Part shown: positions 26,172-37,100 of the stretch, one piece after another | How the letters are laid out: every line of letters begins with the position of its first letter | Numbering within the stretch: the stretch's first letter is position 1 | Assembly (NCBI GenBank): GCA_017591395.1 | Contig: WEDG01000393.1 | Coordinates: forward strand, 88,005-152,004 | Direction: 5' to 3' | Source of the DNA: Schistocephalus solidus | Lineage: Eukaryota > Platyhelminthes > Cestoda > Diphyllobothriidea > Diphyllobothriidae | Length of the DNA: 64,000 nt | Program-made: the position numbers and the translations under genes | Notes under the pieces: generated by a model | What the model saw: the letters and a program-made list of their open reading frames with translations, nothing else | Told to the model about the DNA's origin: nothing | Databases searched by the model: none

Positions 26172-26620
26172 GCCAGATCAACTGCCACTGAAATGGGCGT
26201 CAGTGCGCATGCTAGGTAGGCTCCATTATCTTATAAACTGCCAATAACGCGCTCTGGGATCAAGCGAGCCAGTGCGTGCACATTTGCATCAGCTGAGTAT
26301 TTAGGCAAAGGATGAGGGAGGAAGGCTCATCGATTGGGTGAAGCAGTGAGCAAAAGAGGTTGGCAGATGTCGCCTGCGGCCTATAGTGCGCGCGCGCGAG
26401 CGTGTGTCCGTGCCACCAGCTGTCCGTCTGTCCATCCCCTCCTGAGGCATTTCCAAGTCGATACCCGTACAGACTGGGTCGGTAATGCCCTCACCCTTCC
26501 CCCCTCCTCCTCCCTCGCCTTCCCTCTCCAACTCCCGGGCAAAAATGTCAGACTCGTACAAAGTGAGCAGCTTTTAATAACAGACACAACAGGACTTGTA
26601 GGGCAGCCAATCTGATGTCA
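26172..26620 (-). promoter_or_regulatory. Possible promoter / 5' region of the 26171 gene
   Basis: On the minus strand a TATAAG word lies about 60-65 bp upstream of the ATG at 26171. It is preceded by a purine-rich GGAGG tract (about 26495-26525) and a short alternating CG run near 26390. A pyrimidine-AG just before the ATG (CATTTCAG) could be a trans-splice acceptor, which flatworms use. None of this is proven. Confidence 0.25.
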
Positions 26621-26628
26621 GGGCCTAG

Positions 26629-26837
26629 ACATAAACCTTAACAGACAAGACGGAGAAGACATATATTGCAACCAAAATAGGTAAGAGTGGAGTTTTGGGA
26701 ATAGGCAATACATACAACCAGTCTAGGATTGTTTCCTTAATTTTTAGGAAATATTCAACCTCTGGGTAGGAAACTGTAGACGTGAAGGTAGAAGGTCCCG
26801 ACAATATTTTTTTTTGCTTTTGTTCACTGTTAGCCAT
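26629..26837 (-). CDS. Short membrane-anchored frame, elongase-like N terminus (tentative)
   Basis: An ATG at 26837 opens about 66 codons up to a possible weak donor (TTAAG|GTTTAT at about 26632). It has a hydrophilic N terminus, then KETILDWLYVLPIP and a hydrophobic segment LLPILVAIYVFSVL. The order (charged lead, W-L, P-rich turn, Tyr-containing membrane helix, Lys) resembles the start of ELOVL fatty-acid elongases. The following GPK motif and the HxxHH catalytic box are not found in the window. It is 455 bp upstream of the 26171 gene on the same strand. It may be a chance frame. Confidence 0.2.
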
Positions 26838-27482
26838 AATTAAGATTTGACCGCCAAGGGTCTATCCAGTGATGGGAGCGCAGTTCAATCCGAGTGGATC
26901 TAAGCCAGCGAAAGACAATAGGCGTCAGTGGTGAATGTTGTAAGCCACCCGAACATTATGGGATCGCTTCAGTAGAAGTTTAAGGAAAGTTGAACATGGG
27001 AGAAACATACAATGACCTTTTTCCAATAAAAATTTACCCTCAACGCAGATAAATGAGACCCTAAAAACCTGTGTAACCCTTAATAGCCCAGGTTAGTTTT
27101 ATACTGCAACTATTGTTACTCACTGATGGTGGCTGTACGGCTTATCCGTATGGCTGACAAATGTAACATTTTCGGACATTTGGCTAAAGCACTTGTCTAC
27201 ATGGAGTATAAGATGCATGTAAATCTGTGATACCGCATCGTAATGCGGTCTCTAAATGTAACCAAAGGTTACATACCTGTGAAGCTGGGCGTAAAAATGA
27301 AAGTTTTACAGGCCTGGTAAGAAAGCCAAACTTTACATTTCTGCTGAGGTATGAACTGCTCTCTTGATCGCAAATTTTTCCGAACGCGCATCAGTAGGAC
27401 ATGGGAATAGGAACCTCGTCCAGTTCTACATGTGACCTTTTCTTACATTCCAGGAAGAGAGTCTAGTCCCGTGTTCTAGGCC
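26838..27482. other. No recognised gene
   Basis: I see no coding signal or named repeat. Confidence 0.4.
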
Positions 27483-27622
27483 TAGGGCAAACACTAACAC
27501 GAACCCAAACCTTAATCTTAACGATAAACCCAACACTAAATCTAACCTCAACCCTAACCTCAACCCTAATCCCAAACCTAACTCTACCCAAATTCCACTC
27601 CAAACTTAACCCTAACCATAAT
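27483..27622 (-). repeat. Degenerate CCCTAA (TTAGGG complement) tract
   Basis: About 140 bp of CCTAACC, ACCCTAA, CTCAACC and AACCCAAAC words with irregular spacing, C-rich on the plus strand. It is the same class as the tract at 669-749 but in opposite orientation. It is interstitial and decayed. Confidence 0.65.
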
Positions 27623-29537
27623 CTTCCTACAGTTTAGCACAAGGCTACCTGAACTCCCGTGTGTTACCTGAGGCATCGTTTGCTGCTTATAAATCAGTGG
27701 CCACAGAACCATGTCTCCAACTTTCGACAGTTACTGCAGCGTTTTAACAGACAGATTAATTAGGTGACTCGTGGAGTATGGTCTCTGCTGCAAAGTAAAA
27801 CCACACAGCACGATATTTCTCTTTCCGTACCGTCAAAAGAAGGTCGAGCTCCACTAGATGCTTAAAGTAGATCTCGACAAAATAGTCACTTTTAATCAAC
27901 CGGCAGAGTATAGTCCTCAAGGAGCTGTTTTTCACAATCAGATCGGAAGTAGCTTCGATTAACAAAAGCATTTTGTATATATAAATTGTAGTGTTAACAT
28001 AATTATTAACATTAAAGACGACATCATAAACGTAATATGCTTCATAGTAATCTATACACAATTTCCGATAAGCTTCTAGTCGATAAATGTAAAGAACAGA
28101 TACGGAACTAATAATAATCGCAGAAACTTTTCCACCTGTAATACTGGCCTCAAGGCTGGTGTGTTTGGTGATTGTTTTGACGTCACCCTTTTTTCAGAAA
28201 ATCCCCAGGATTTCGCTGAATATGCGGCCAGCGGATGCGGAAAGAAGTTTTGAGTTTCTTGGTTCGTTACCAACAGCTGGCCCTTTCAGCTTATGTCGTA
28301 TCATCTTGGAGAGAACTAAACGATCCCAAAAGTTGCATAAGTCTTCCGTCCCCCAACTGGCCTGGTCAAAAGACGGAATACGAGGATCCTGTTGGTCTTG
28401 GATCTTAAATCTAGACCTGCTACAGACGACCTACATTTGCTGAATGGCTAGCTGATGAGGACCACTGAGCCCGAAGCAAGCTTTTGGGTTAATACTGGGA
28501 ATACTTGTCAATTACCGAGTTCGCGTTGTTAGGAGACTCAATAGGAGGAAGCTGAGCTGAACCTCAAAGGCTAAACAGACGGCTTCTCACAACAGCTTAA
28601 GTTCATTGGGAGACACTGGCCACTTTGACCATCTGGCCTGGTTCCATATGAGAACAGAAGAAGTGTGAGGCCAGTTTGGAGGATAGTGTATTTTGTATAC
28701 AATGATCGGAGGAGGGGTTGGTAGTAGTTAGCAGCCAGACGAGGACACGTCCGACAACCACGGGAGCGGCGTCCCAAGTGTGAAACAGTGCAGTCGTCAT
28801 AGGACATCCAGCGAGGTCATGTGTCAGTCAGCAGTGAAGATGATTGGATGGTTTGGACACACAGGATTGTCGAGGACCAGACAGTCAATGGTGCGCATGT
28901 GCATGTAGTCGTGAGAGGTTCAGCATTCAACATGCGCACGGAGTCGGTTCACTACAGACTCACGAAGTGGGATAACGATATAGATAACGCAAAGATGAAT
29001 ATGACTATTTTATTCTCCCTTGTCCTTCCTAATAACTCATCGTTTCCGTACAAGATTCAGCTATCTATCGTGATGCGTGGGAAATTATACTAACATAAGT
29101 TCACCTATGAATTGAAGCACAAATTCCTTTTGTCTTTGAACGAGGTAATGTATTTCTGTTGGCTTGGTCGATCTAACTGCAGTTGTTTGCCACTCCGCAC
29201 AGACAGAATTTTCAGCCTTCAACAGAGGAGTTCCTACGAAACCAATTCATTGCATAGAACCCGCGAAACCCTTTTGTTTGTTGTTTAGCAAGTAAGCACT
29301 CCCTGCTCATGACGGCAGTTTTAGAGGGACAAGTTCTTCTGCGGGAGTGCAACAGATGGTTCACTGAGCCTACCAATAGAAGAAAGTAGGATGCCTAAAC
29401 GCAGGTTCAGCAATTGCTACGTCAAACACTCTGCTCTAGTGCCAGACGCCGCTCAGGCCGGCGCTGTTTTTGGACACGGAACTACAGGAGATTTGCCATC
29501 GCATGAAATTCATTAGCCCCAATTTTAAAAACTCGGC
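27623..29537. other. No recognised gene
   Basis: Short frames only (27756-28061 minus, 28159-28443 plus, 28821-29093 plus), none with motifs. It is non-coding as far as I can see. Confidence 0.4.
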
Positions 29538-29620
29538 AGCCTCGGTGGAATTCGAACCCACGCTAGCAAGCGGAAGGCTGTAGTACAGTCAACGCTCTCA
29601 CCACCTGAGCTAGGAGGCTC
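29538..29620 (-). repeat. tRNA-derived SINE head (minus copy)
   Basis: Read on the minus strand it has an acceptor-like stem (AGCCTC with GAGGCT at the far end) and an A box TAGCTCAGGTGGTGAGAGC. It also has a B box GTGGGTTCGAATTCC and an oversized, non-standard anticodon region. That pattern is a tRNA pseudogene or SINE head rather than a functional tRNA. It is homologous to the plus-strand copy at 29741. Confidence 0.65.
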
Positions 29621-29740
29621 CATGGGGGACTGTGAATTTGATCAAACTTGGGTCAAGTTACCCATGCAGCCCACTGCAACGTATGGAATCTACCAATTCT
29701 GATAGAGCAAGCTGACTGCCCAACTCACGGCTCCCTATGG

Positions 29741-29816
29741 GGACCTCGTAGCTCAGTTGGCTGTACTAAAGCCTTCCCCTGGCTTTGCTGGTGGGGGTGC
29801 GAATCCCACCGAGGCA
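29741..29816 (+). repeat. tRNA-derived SINE head (plus copy)
   Basis: It has an A box GTAGCTCAGTTGG and a B box GGTGCGAATCCC (mutated GGTTCGAATCC), and CCTCG pairs with CGAGG at the ends. It shares AAGGCT-TAGTACAG and the flanking TATGGGG/CATGGGGG words, in inverted orientation, with the copy at 29538. The mutated B box and irregular arms argue against a working tRNA. Confidence 0.6.
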
Positions 29817-31178
29817 TTAAATATTAACCAAAATTTTTAAAATGTGTTTTCAATTGAAAATTTTGCTTAAATAGGGTTGCAATTACACGTATAGTGCAGC
29901 ATAATCCCAAGATATTCCAGTCGTTACAGGAGGCCTGTTTTTGGAACGAGCTTCGTTCCGACCGCACTACTTGAGAAGCAAGAAGTTTTCCCAGTGATTT
30001 TTGATGTTTTTATACACTTAAATATATTTACTAGCAAAATGCACAATTTTGTTCTCTCTTTCATTCATTTGCTAGCAAATTGAGTCTTTTTTCAATTTGA
30101 GACTTGAGTAAAGGGTTTCGTCCAATTTTTAAAAAAACTTTTTAATCATGAAATTTTAAGACGGTTAAGCATAAATCATCTTGTCTGTCTGTTTATTAAT
30201 CGTGCTTGTAAATTAAACAAAATGGCCCAAATCTACTGCAAAATGTTGAGACCGACATGATGTATAGAGATGCACCATTTTCCTTACACAGAAAGTAAAC
30301 TATTTGTAGTTCGGAATATGGGTCCTATGAGTGGCTGCTGACAATCATTGACGGGCAAAGGACTAATGCGATTTCACAGTGAAATAGGACCGTTTCCGGG
30401 CGTCCGATCGCAAATCGAGCTTCAACGTTGGCCACTCGACCTCGTGTGCGCCACCCCTGTGGCAGGACTGAGACGGTGTACTAAGAGACCAATCTGAGCA
30501 TTGCTAGTCAATTTTTGTACAATCGACCCCGGCAGGGCGCAAACTACTGGAACCTTGGTTCTACGGTTCCCTCGAATTATCGAGTTATCTCCATGGGCCA
30601 AATACGCACTGACCCGCATTTGAAATCAGATGTTGGTCGGGATAAGGTGACTCGGATTAGTTACAAAAAGGTCCCTGTCCCAGCCATCTTCGTCTTTGTC
30701 GGCCTAGTTCCGACACCTCCATAATAACCCACCTTACTACAGTTACCATTCTTATGATGACGACAAAAAACTCCAGCTATCCAGCCCAGAGCAAATACAG
30801 ATTGTTCGGGAGGAAAAAGAACCACGGAATCGAAACTGTATATTCAACAGACTGAACAGTGGGCGGACAGAAAAAAACGACGAGCAGAGGTGATAATTGT
30901 CCCAGACAGGCAAAAGACTGCTATTCGCTGCCGCTGAAGCCGTGTTAGGCTGAGAGATCTGGCCATGGTACCGGAGGTTCACCACTTGAGCATCAACGTG
31001 CTCGTATGTGGGTGCACGCTATACTCTAGAAATGCTGAGTACGTTTGGGAGCAAAAAACGATAGATAAGAATGATAAAAAGTAACGAGGATTGGTGTCAG
31101 CGAAAAGCAGGATTGGGATTGAGAAGACTAGGCCGGGGAAAAAGGTGACTCCCCAATATTATCTTGGCAAGTGCACAA
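29817..31178. other. Non-coding; calumenin 3' flank
   Basis: No gene is recognised. The calumenin 3' UTR must begin at 31178 on the minus strand. I find no AATAAA within the first few hundred bases, so the poly-A site is unresolved. Confidence 0.4.
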
Positions 31179-34100
31179 TTACAGCTCCTCGTGCGGCCGA
31201 AGAGCCTGGCCGAAGTCGGTGGCCTGACTGCCCACAAAGAGATCGTAGTGAGACACAATTTCCCGTTTGGACAATTTTCCATCCTAAAATTAAAACAAAA
31301 AATAAAAAAGGCCACGTCAGCAGGCGGGTTTATTTTGTAGCTGAAACTTAGGACAGGCTCACCAAAAGCCTTTTGTGGAACAGTAAGCTACTAAGGTTAC
31401 GATCGTCTTGTCTGCTGAGATCTATCATCAACTGCACAGAAAACCGCGAGCTTTACCACAGACAATCGCCTAATTAGCGCTTTCACGGACCGACAGATTA
31501 TCGTGACTACGCCATACGCCTGTGTTCTGCAGACTGCACTCAAAATTGACTTAAATAGTAGCGACTCCTGCGCACAGACTCCTATTCCCGGTCACTGCCA
31601 GATGATTGAGCATGCCTAATCGAAAAATACTATCGGGTCAAATCTGCATGCCAGAACTCCTGGTGCAGTGGATTGCATCCAAAAAGTAAACCTTTTCTTC
31701 ACAGTGAAGTTGACAGAGTTGAACACGGAAATTCGGCTAAAGTAAACCCTACTTAGTCGAGACGAGTTTATTGTTCAATAAACACTGAAAACTTCTTTAG
31801 CTGTGTTGACTTAACGACCTCGCAGAGTCGCTTTGGAGATAGTGTTGATTCCTTAGCTTAATTATATTCACTATACTACATTCATATTACTAACTGTACT
31901 ATATATGCCCCAAACGGCCGAAGGCTTTTTGCTGATAAGCACGTTGAGAACGTGGCTAAAATGCCTACTGTGTGAAAACCCGGCGCGAAATAACTTGCGG
32001 TAGGCAGTGAAATGTGTTGATTAACAGAGGGTAAAGGAACACAGTGTCACCTTATTTCATAACCGATACCTTGCGTTGACGGTCAACTACGGTTAATTGA
32101 CAATGACAAATAATCAAGAGAGTTCGTTATTTGCAAATCTGACCTTGTGCTCAAGGACCAAAGACCTTCAAATCGAGACCCGGGTCCCTCCCCTCCTCCT
32201 CCTCCAGGTGGCAAGTTTTGGTATGACTGACCGATGACCACAGTCTGCATCTGCGCATGGGTAGTGGTGTTTAATTCATCTCAATTGGCTCCGTCACCAT
32301 TGCAACCTGGGCAGGTGTGCCATTAGAGCGACTAACCCAGGTGGTGCCACGTCAGTGACTGAGCCTGATTCACCTTCATCCGGGTAAACAAGAGAGACGT
32401 TGCAAGTGTGTGGGAAGAGTGAGATGGATACTACAGAAGTCTCCGGCAGTATAATCAAGGGCCGCTTACGCAGTCTAACCAGGAGGCCGTGGTGGCTCTC
32501 GTCGAGCAAGATTTTTGGTGGGCCTTTAAATTTCGGATTCCCCTACTTAAACTACTGACTTAGGGTCAGATCGAAAATTTGTCCCGGCTTCGTAACACGC
32601 ATCTAAACGAGCACTTAGGAGTTGTAAAAGTGGAATTACCCCCGCCTCAGGCCTGCCTCCGTTACGTGCTTACATGACAGACGTTCGTCTGTTTCCTGTA
32701 GCTAGATTATGCAGACAGAAATGCCGGCTGGAGGGCCTCGGGTGCAAATAGTGTCCACGAAACGAACCGACTCGATCAATGCATTTATACTAACCGAAGA
32801 GATAAACGGATGTACTAAAATCGGACTTGGGGGGAGGGTGTAACGGGTCGTAGGGTGTGAGGGACCGGAACGACTATGCGGCAAGGATGGCTGACGGTTT
32901 GGTCTTCAACCACAGAGCACTGTTATGTTGATTCTCGATGCCTTGGACGCTAGAGAAGTTCAAACCAGCCTTAATGCTAACAAATACAGGTAAAAATAGT
33001 TCAAGTACCTTGTCATCATCGGCCTCTGCGATAAGGTGCTTGGCCTCCGAGTCAATGTGATTGTAATCGCTGGGGAAGAGCCAGTCAGTGACCTCCTCTC
33101 GGTCCAAAAAACCATCGCGATTTTTATCCCGCACCTCATGGAACTGTTGCCGTTCGGTTTTCACCCAGTCAGGCATTTGTGAACCATCTGAGTTGTCCCA
33201 CATGTCATCTGTATGAAAAAGCAAAGCGGACAATGAGGTATGAATACTGACCTCTGTTTACTACAGAAAATGAAAACCAAAGAGGCCTCTAAATGCAACC
33301 CAGTGTGTGCCAGAAGGCAAAAAGGTATTAGCTAAAATTATATTCTGTACTTCTTACGAGTTCAGTAGGATCGCACCTGGCACGCTAAAGTGTACGCTGA
33401 AAACCACAAAGAAGCTAAGTTGCTAGATAATCTTTCAAACAGTAATTTCGGTCTTAATATTGACAAGAATCGGACACTGTCCCAAAGTTAATTCATACAT
33501 GTATCAAACTGGCTTTCGACCCAGAATCTTTATAAAGCCCTAAGTAGATCACACAGATAAATCCCCATTTTAGGAGTGTGTGCTACTTCCATTCATTCTC
33601 AAAGGCTACACAAAACCTTACTTCCTGAAAAGGACGCCTGCGAAGCGCATTTCTTACACCTATCGCATGGGAAGCCATGCCTTCCGCTAATTTTGAATCA
33701 AGACTTATCAAAGATCTAAAAATTTAAGTTATAATGATTAAGTTAAGGAACATGCTAGTCCCGTTGTGCCTTGGGGCTCCATCTAGGGCCCTCGCAGGCA
33801 GTCGCAAAGCGACTAATAACCTACATATGATGGATTACCGACAAAGACAAGGGAGACCGGAATGGCCATTTCTGGCTTATTAGCCGTCATCAGGCAGTCA
33901 TACCCAATTCCAAGCGTGGAACACCTGGGACCACTCGTGACATTTGGTCATTGATTCGAACGCTTTACAAAGTGACGCTCACCGATAAAGTTACTGAACA
34001 TGCTTGTACCGTTGTGCCTTGGGGCTCAAATTGGAGCAGTCTCGTAGGCAGTCACGTAGCGACTACTAACATGCATATAATGCAGTACCGACAGAAATAG

Positions 34101-37100
34101 CCAGAAATGGTCATCCCGGCCTCCCTTGTTTTTGTCGGTGTTCCAGCATAATTAAATTTAAATAATTCAGATTTATTCCGAAACTCGAAATGTCTTTTTG
34201 TTCTTGCCCTTTCCTCCTATATAACATCTACTATTTAAGCAGCAGTAATAAACCAGTGGGTATTAGACCCCGCGACTAACCAAATAAGCGTAATTTAAAG
34301 TTAAGATGCCTGAAAATACTTCAAAGCGAACATAAACAGGAAGTTTTTGTGCATCCCCTCCATACATACTGATTATATGATACAAGCATGGAGCACAGCG
34401 GCTACCTGTGCAGTTGTTTTTTCATCCCAAGAAAACTGATATTTAACCGGAAGACAGTATATGTTGTCCTGCACGAATTAACGCAGGGCTAAGTTCCATG
34501 TCGAGTTGCACTGCAATTGCCCTAAGGTTATTCTTTCCCAAGGAAGGCATATTCAGACACTTCAGTCCATGCAGCAGGAGTGTCCAGACTAGGAATCTCT
34601 GGATTTTAAGTCCGAACAAACGCTCAAAAGCGTCCTTTTGGTAGGAAGTATTACAGACCAGAATACAACGTCTCTTCTAACAGGCAGTTTGAGATGCTAA
34701 CAACGTTTTGTCCCAATGAAAGACTTCTCTATTGGTTTCAGGTGATTCGGCCACGGAAGACCTTTGAATCTACCCGTTTCGTTAGAAGAATACTAACAAA
34801 ATGTCAGTTCAGGGAAAGAAAGTAGGCAAATTAAGATCATATAGTACAGGCTGGAAAAATAGTAGAAGATATTCGGACTTAAAAGGGCCTTAAAACCGAG
34901 TTGATGCGTCAAGTCATTGGCTAAATGAGAGGAAATAAATGTCAATAAGTAACTGACAAACAAAGCCTTATCCCATTTAACAAAATAGTTTCAGAAATTG
35001 CATAGGTTATCTCAACAGCTTAGTGCTCAAAATAACATTTTAGGTATATCTGTGGGCCACAAATGGTAAAAGAAGAGGGAAAACGCCAAGGCAAAATTTC
35101 AAAGGAAAGAGGTTTTGTTATCTTACTTGTGTACTCTTCAAGGTCAATAACACCATCTTCATTAGTATCAAGATCCTGAATTGTTTCCTAGATAAGAAAG
35201 AGGGATCAAAAGTGAGGAGATATGTCGTATTCGTTGGTAAATTTTATGACAAGTAGCTCTACTTCCAATCGCAAAATCTAAAAATCAGTTAGTGGCACAC
35301 CAGCGCTGTATCTATCCCACCCCTTCCCTCACATCCCTAGAGTAACGATAGCATTACGGGGTGGGCGCAGTGGCTGGCAAAATCAAACAGCGCGTCTACG
35401 CGTCCTAAAGTCAAACGCATTAGATCAAAATCCTGGGCAAATGGAATGGCCGCACAGTCATAAAACACAATCTAGATCTGGCACACGAGAATCACCTCCA
35501 TCAACCGTGTGCGGCCCCTACTGCAGCCTACCAAGCCCACCGGGTGTAGCCCAACGAATAGGAGAGCAGATGTGGACCCAGGCTAAGGGTAAACACGAAG
35601 GCGTGAAAATTTCGCCCTGGTTAAATAAAGGTGTCTCTACCAACACCGGTGCGGTAAAAACTACCCAGACAGACTAGGGTAAGAGCAATCAATGGGTGCA
35701 AATGAGGCAGGCGGTCCAGGGGAGCCAAGTAACGCGATGAAGTCCATCACCGAAATACCAACCCTCCAGGGGAGAAGTGTGCTAGGCTTTGGGCGTTTCT
35801 CTGGTTGTTCATCTGTTCCCTCGGTACACGATTTCAGCGTCCTGGAAAACAACGGCGCGTCTAGAGGCTGCACAAGACTGTCACCAGTGAAAGCTGGTCC
35901 GCTCTTTTCACTAACCTTGCCTGTTCATTCACAGTGGTCTGTGATTTTTACCGATCTCCCCAGTTGCACTGGATACGCTAGATGCCTTTGACCGTTTAGT
36001 ATGGGGACACGAGCAGTGGGCTTAGATTGCATGATTAGACGTCTGTGGGTGACGCCAATCTCCAATGAATGCAGCAGACGAACGGCTGCCTTGGAGACGT
36101 CGATAATTAATGTTAGCAACTGTTAGACTTTCAGTTGTTCTGCCATAGGCCTCATGTTTCGTTTGGCCTGCTTGGTGCGTTTTGAGGGTAGACAACGGAG
36201 GTTGCCATCCGTCGAATATAACGGAATTCGGTTACTTCCTTGCCTGCCTCGCTGCAATGAGTAAGTGCTTTCTTGTAGTGCGTTCGCACGCAGACTAGCT
36301 AAACGGTTGCTTCGACGTCCGAAACGTCTCACATCAGGCTCCAGTACAACAATCCGCCACATCGTACACTTCTTGGAAAGACTTCACAGATTAAGATGAG
36401 GCATGATATCAACTGGTGGTACCTCAATCGCCGCTTAGATTCTACAGGATCGACCTTCTGAAATTGTGGACGACCCTTTTGACAGTCAACATAACCAGAC
36501 GAACAAGACGCTTAATAAAGCTGCTTAAATTCTGCCTCAGGACGACTTTTCAGCTTTTAAGGAGCAAATTAAAGGATATAATTTGGTTTTACTGTCCCAG
36601 GCTGTTCTCCAAAAGCCAGAGGCAATGGTGACAACTCGCAGAGCAATATTTTGGGCTCGGTACGCGGAGGACACCTTCATATTTCACAGGCGGGAAATGG
36701 TCTTCAAATTGTACGCACTGCGGAACCCTGTTTTACATGTCATTCGGTTTACAATCGAAGCCGAATAACAACCAAATATTATTCATGCATTTCCTAGTTC
36801 ACCGCAAGGTTAACAGAAGACAGAAAAAAGACGATACACCGGAAGGTCACCAAAATGCGACAGGTCCTGGACTTCCACGGTAACAACATGCTATACCAAA
36901 AAGGCAGTTGGATGAATTGCCACCTCTGTTCAACAAATCTTGTCTCACTCTCGCAGCAGCTATGCGATCCGTTCGGCCACTGCCGATATAGAGGCCGAAA
37001 CGTTGCAGGCAAGAACATGCCCATCACACATAAGCGGAAAGCACGTTCTTTGGTGAAGCCCGGTATATGAATTGGGGTCGGGTCGTGTTTTACACGTTTA

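Larger units (their letters stand above)
33209..35126 (-). other. Calumenin intron 5 with two SINE-like copies
   Basis: This GT-AG intron (ACAA|GTAAGA ... CATACAG|AT) is 1,918 bp. It carries plus-strand copies of the dispersed repeat at 33757-33975 and 34002-34140. The rest is unremarkable. Confidence 0.85.

Noticed and set aside
29026..29050. Candidate last exon of calumenin ending in a DEL-like word
   Set aside because: The frame has a stop close upstream. The true last exon with [12 protein letters not shown] and HEEL was found at 31283-31179.
29538..29816. Functional tRNA genes
   Set aside because: The anticodon arms are oversized, the B box of the plus copy is mutated and the two are homologous inverted copies. 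tRNA-derived SINE heads fit better.
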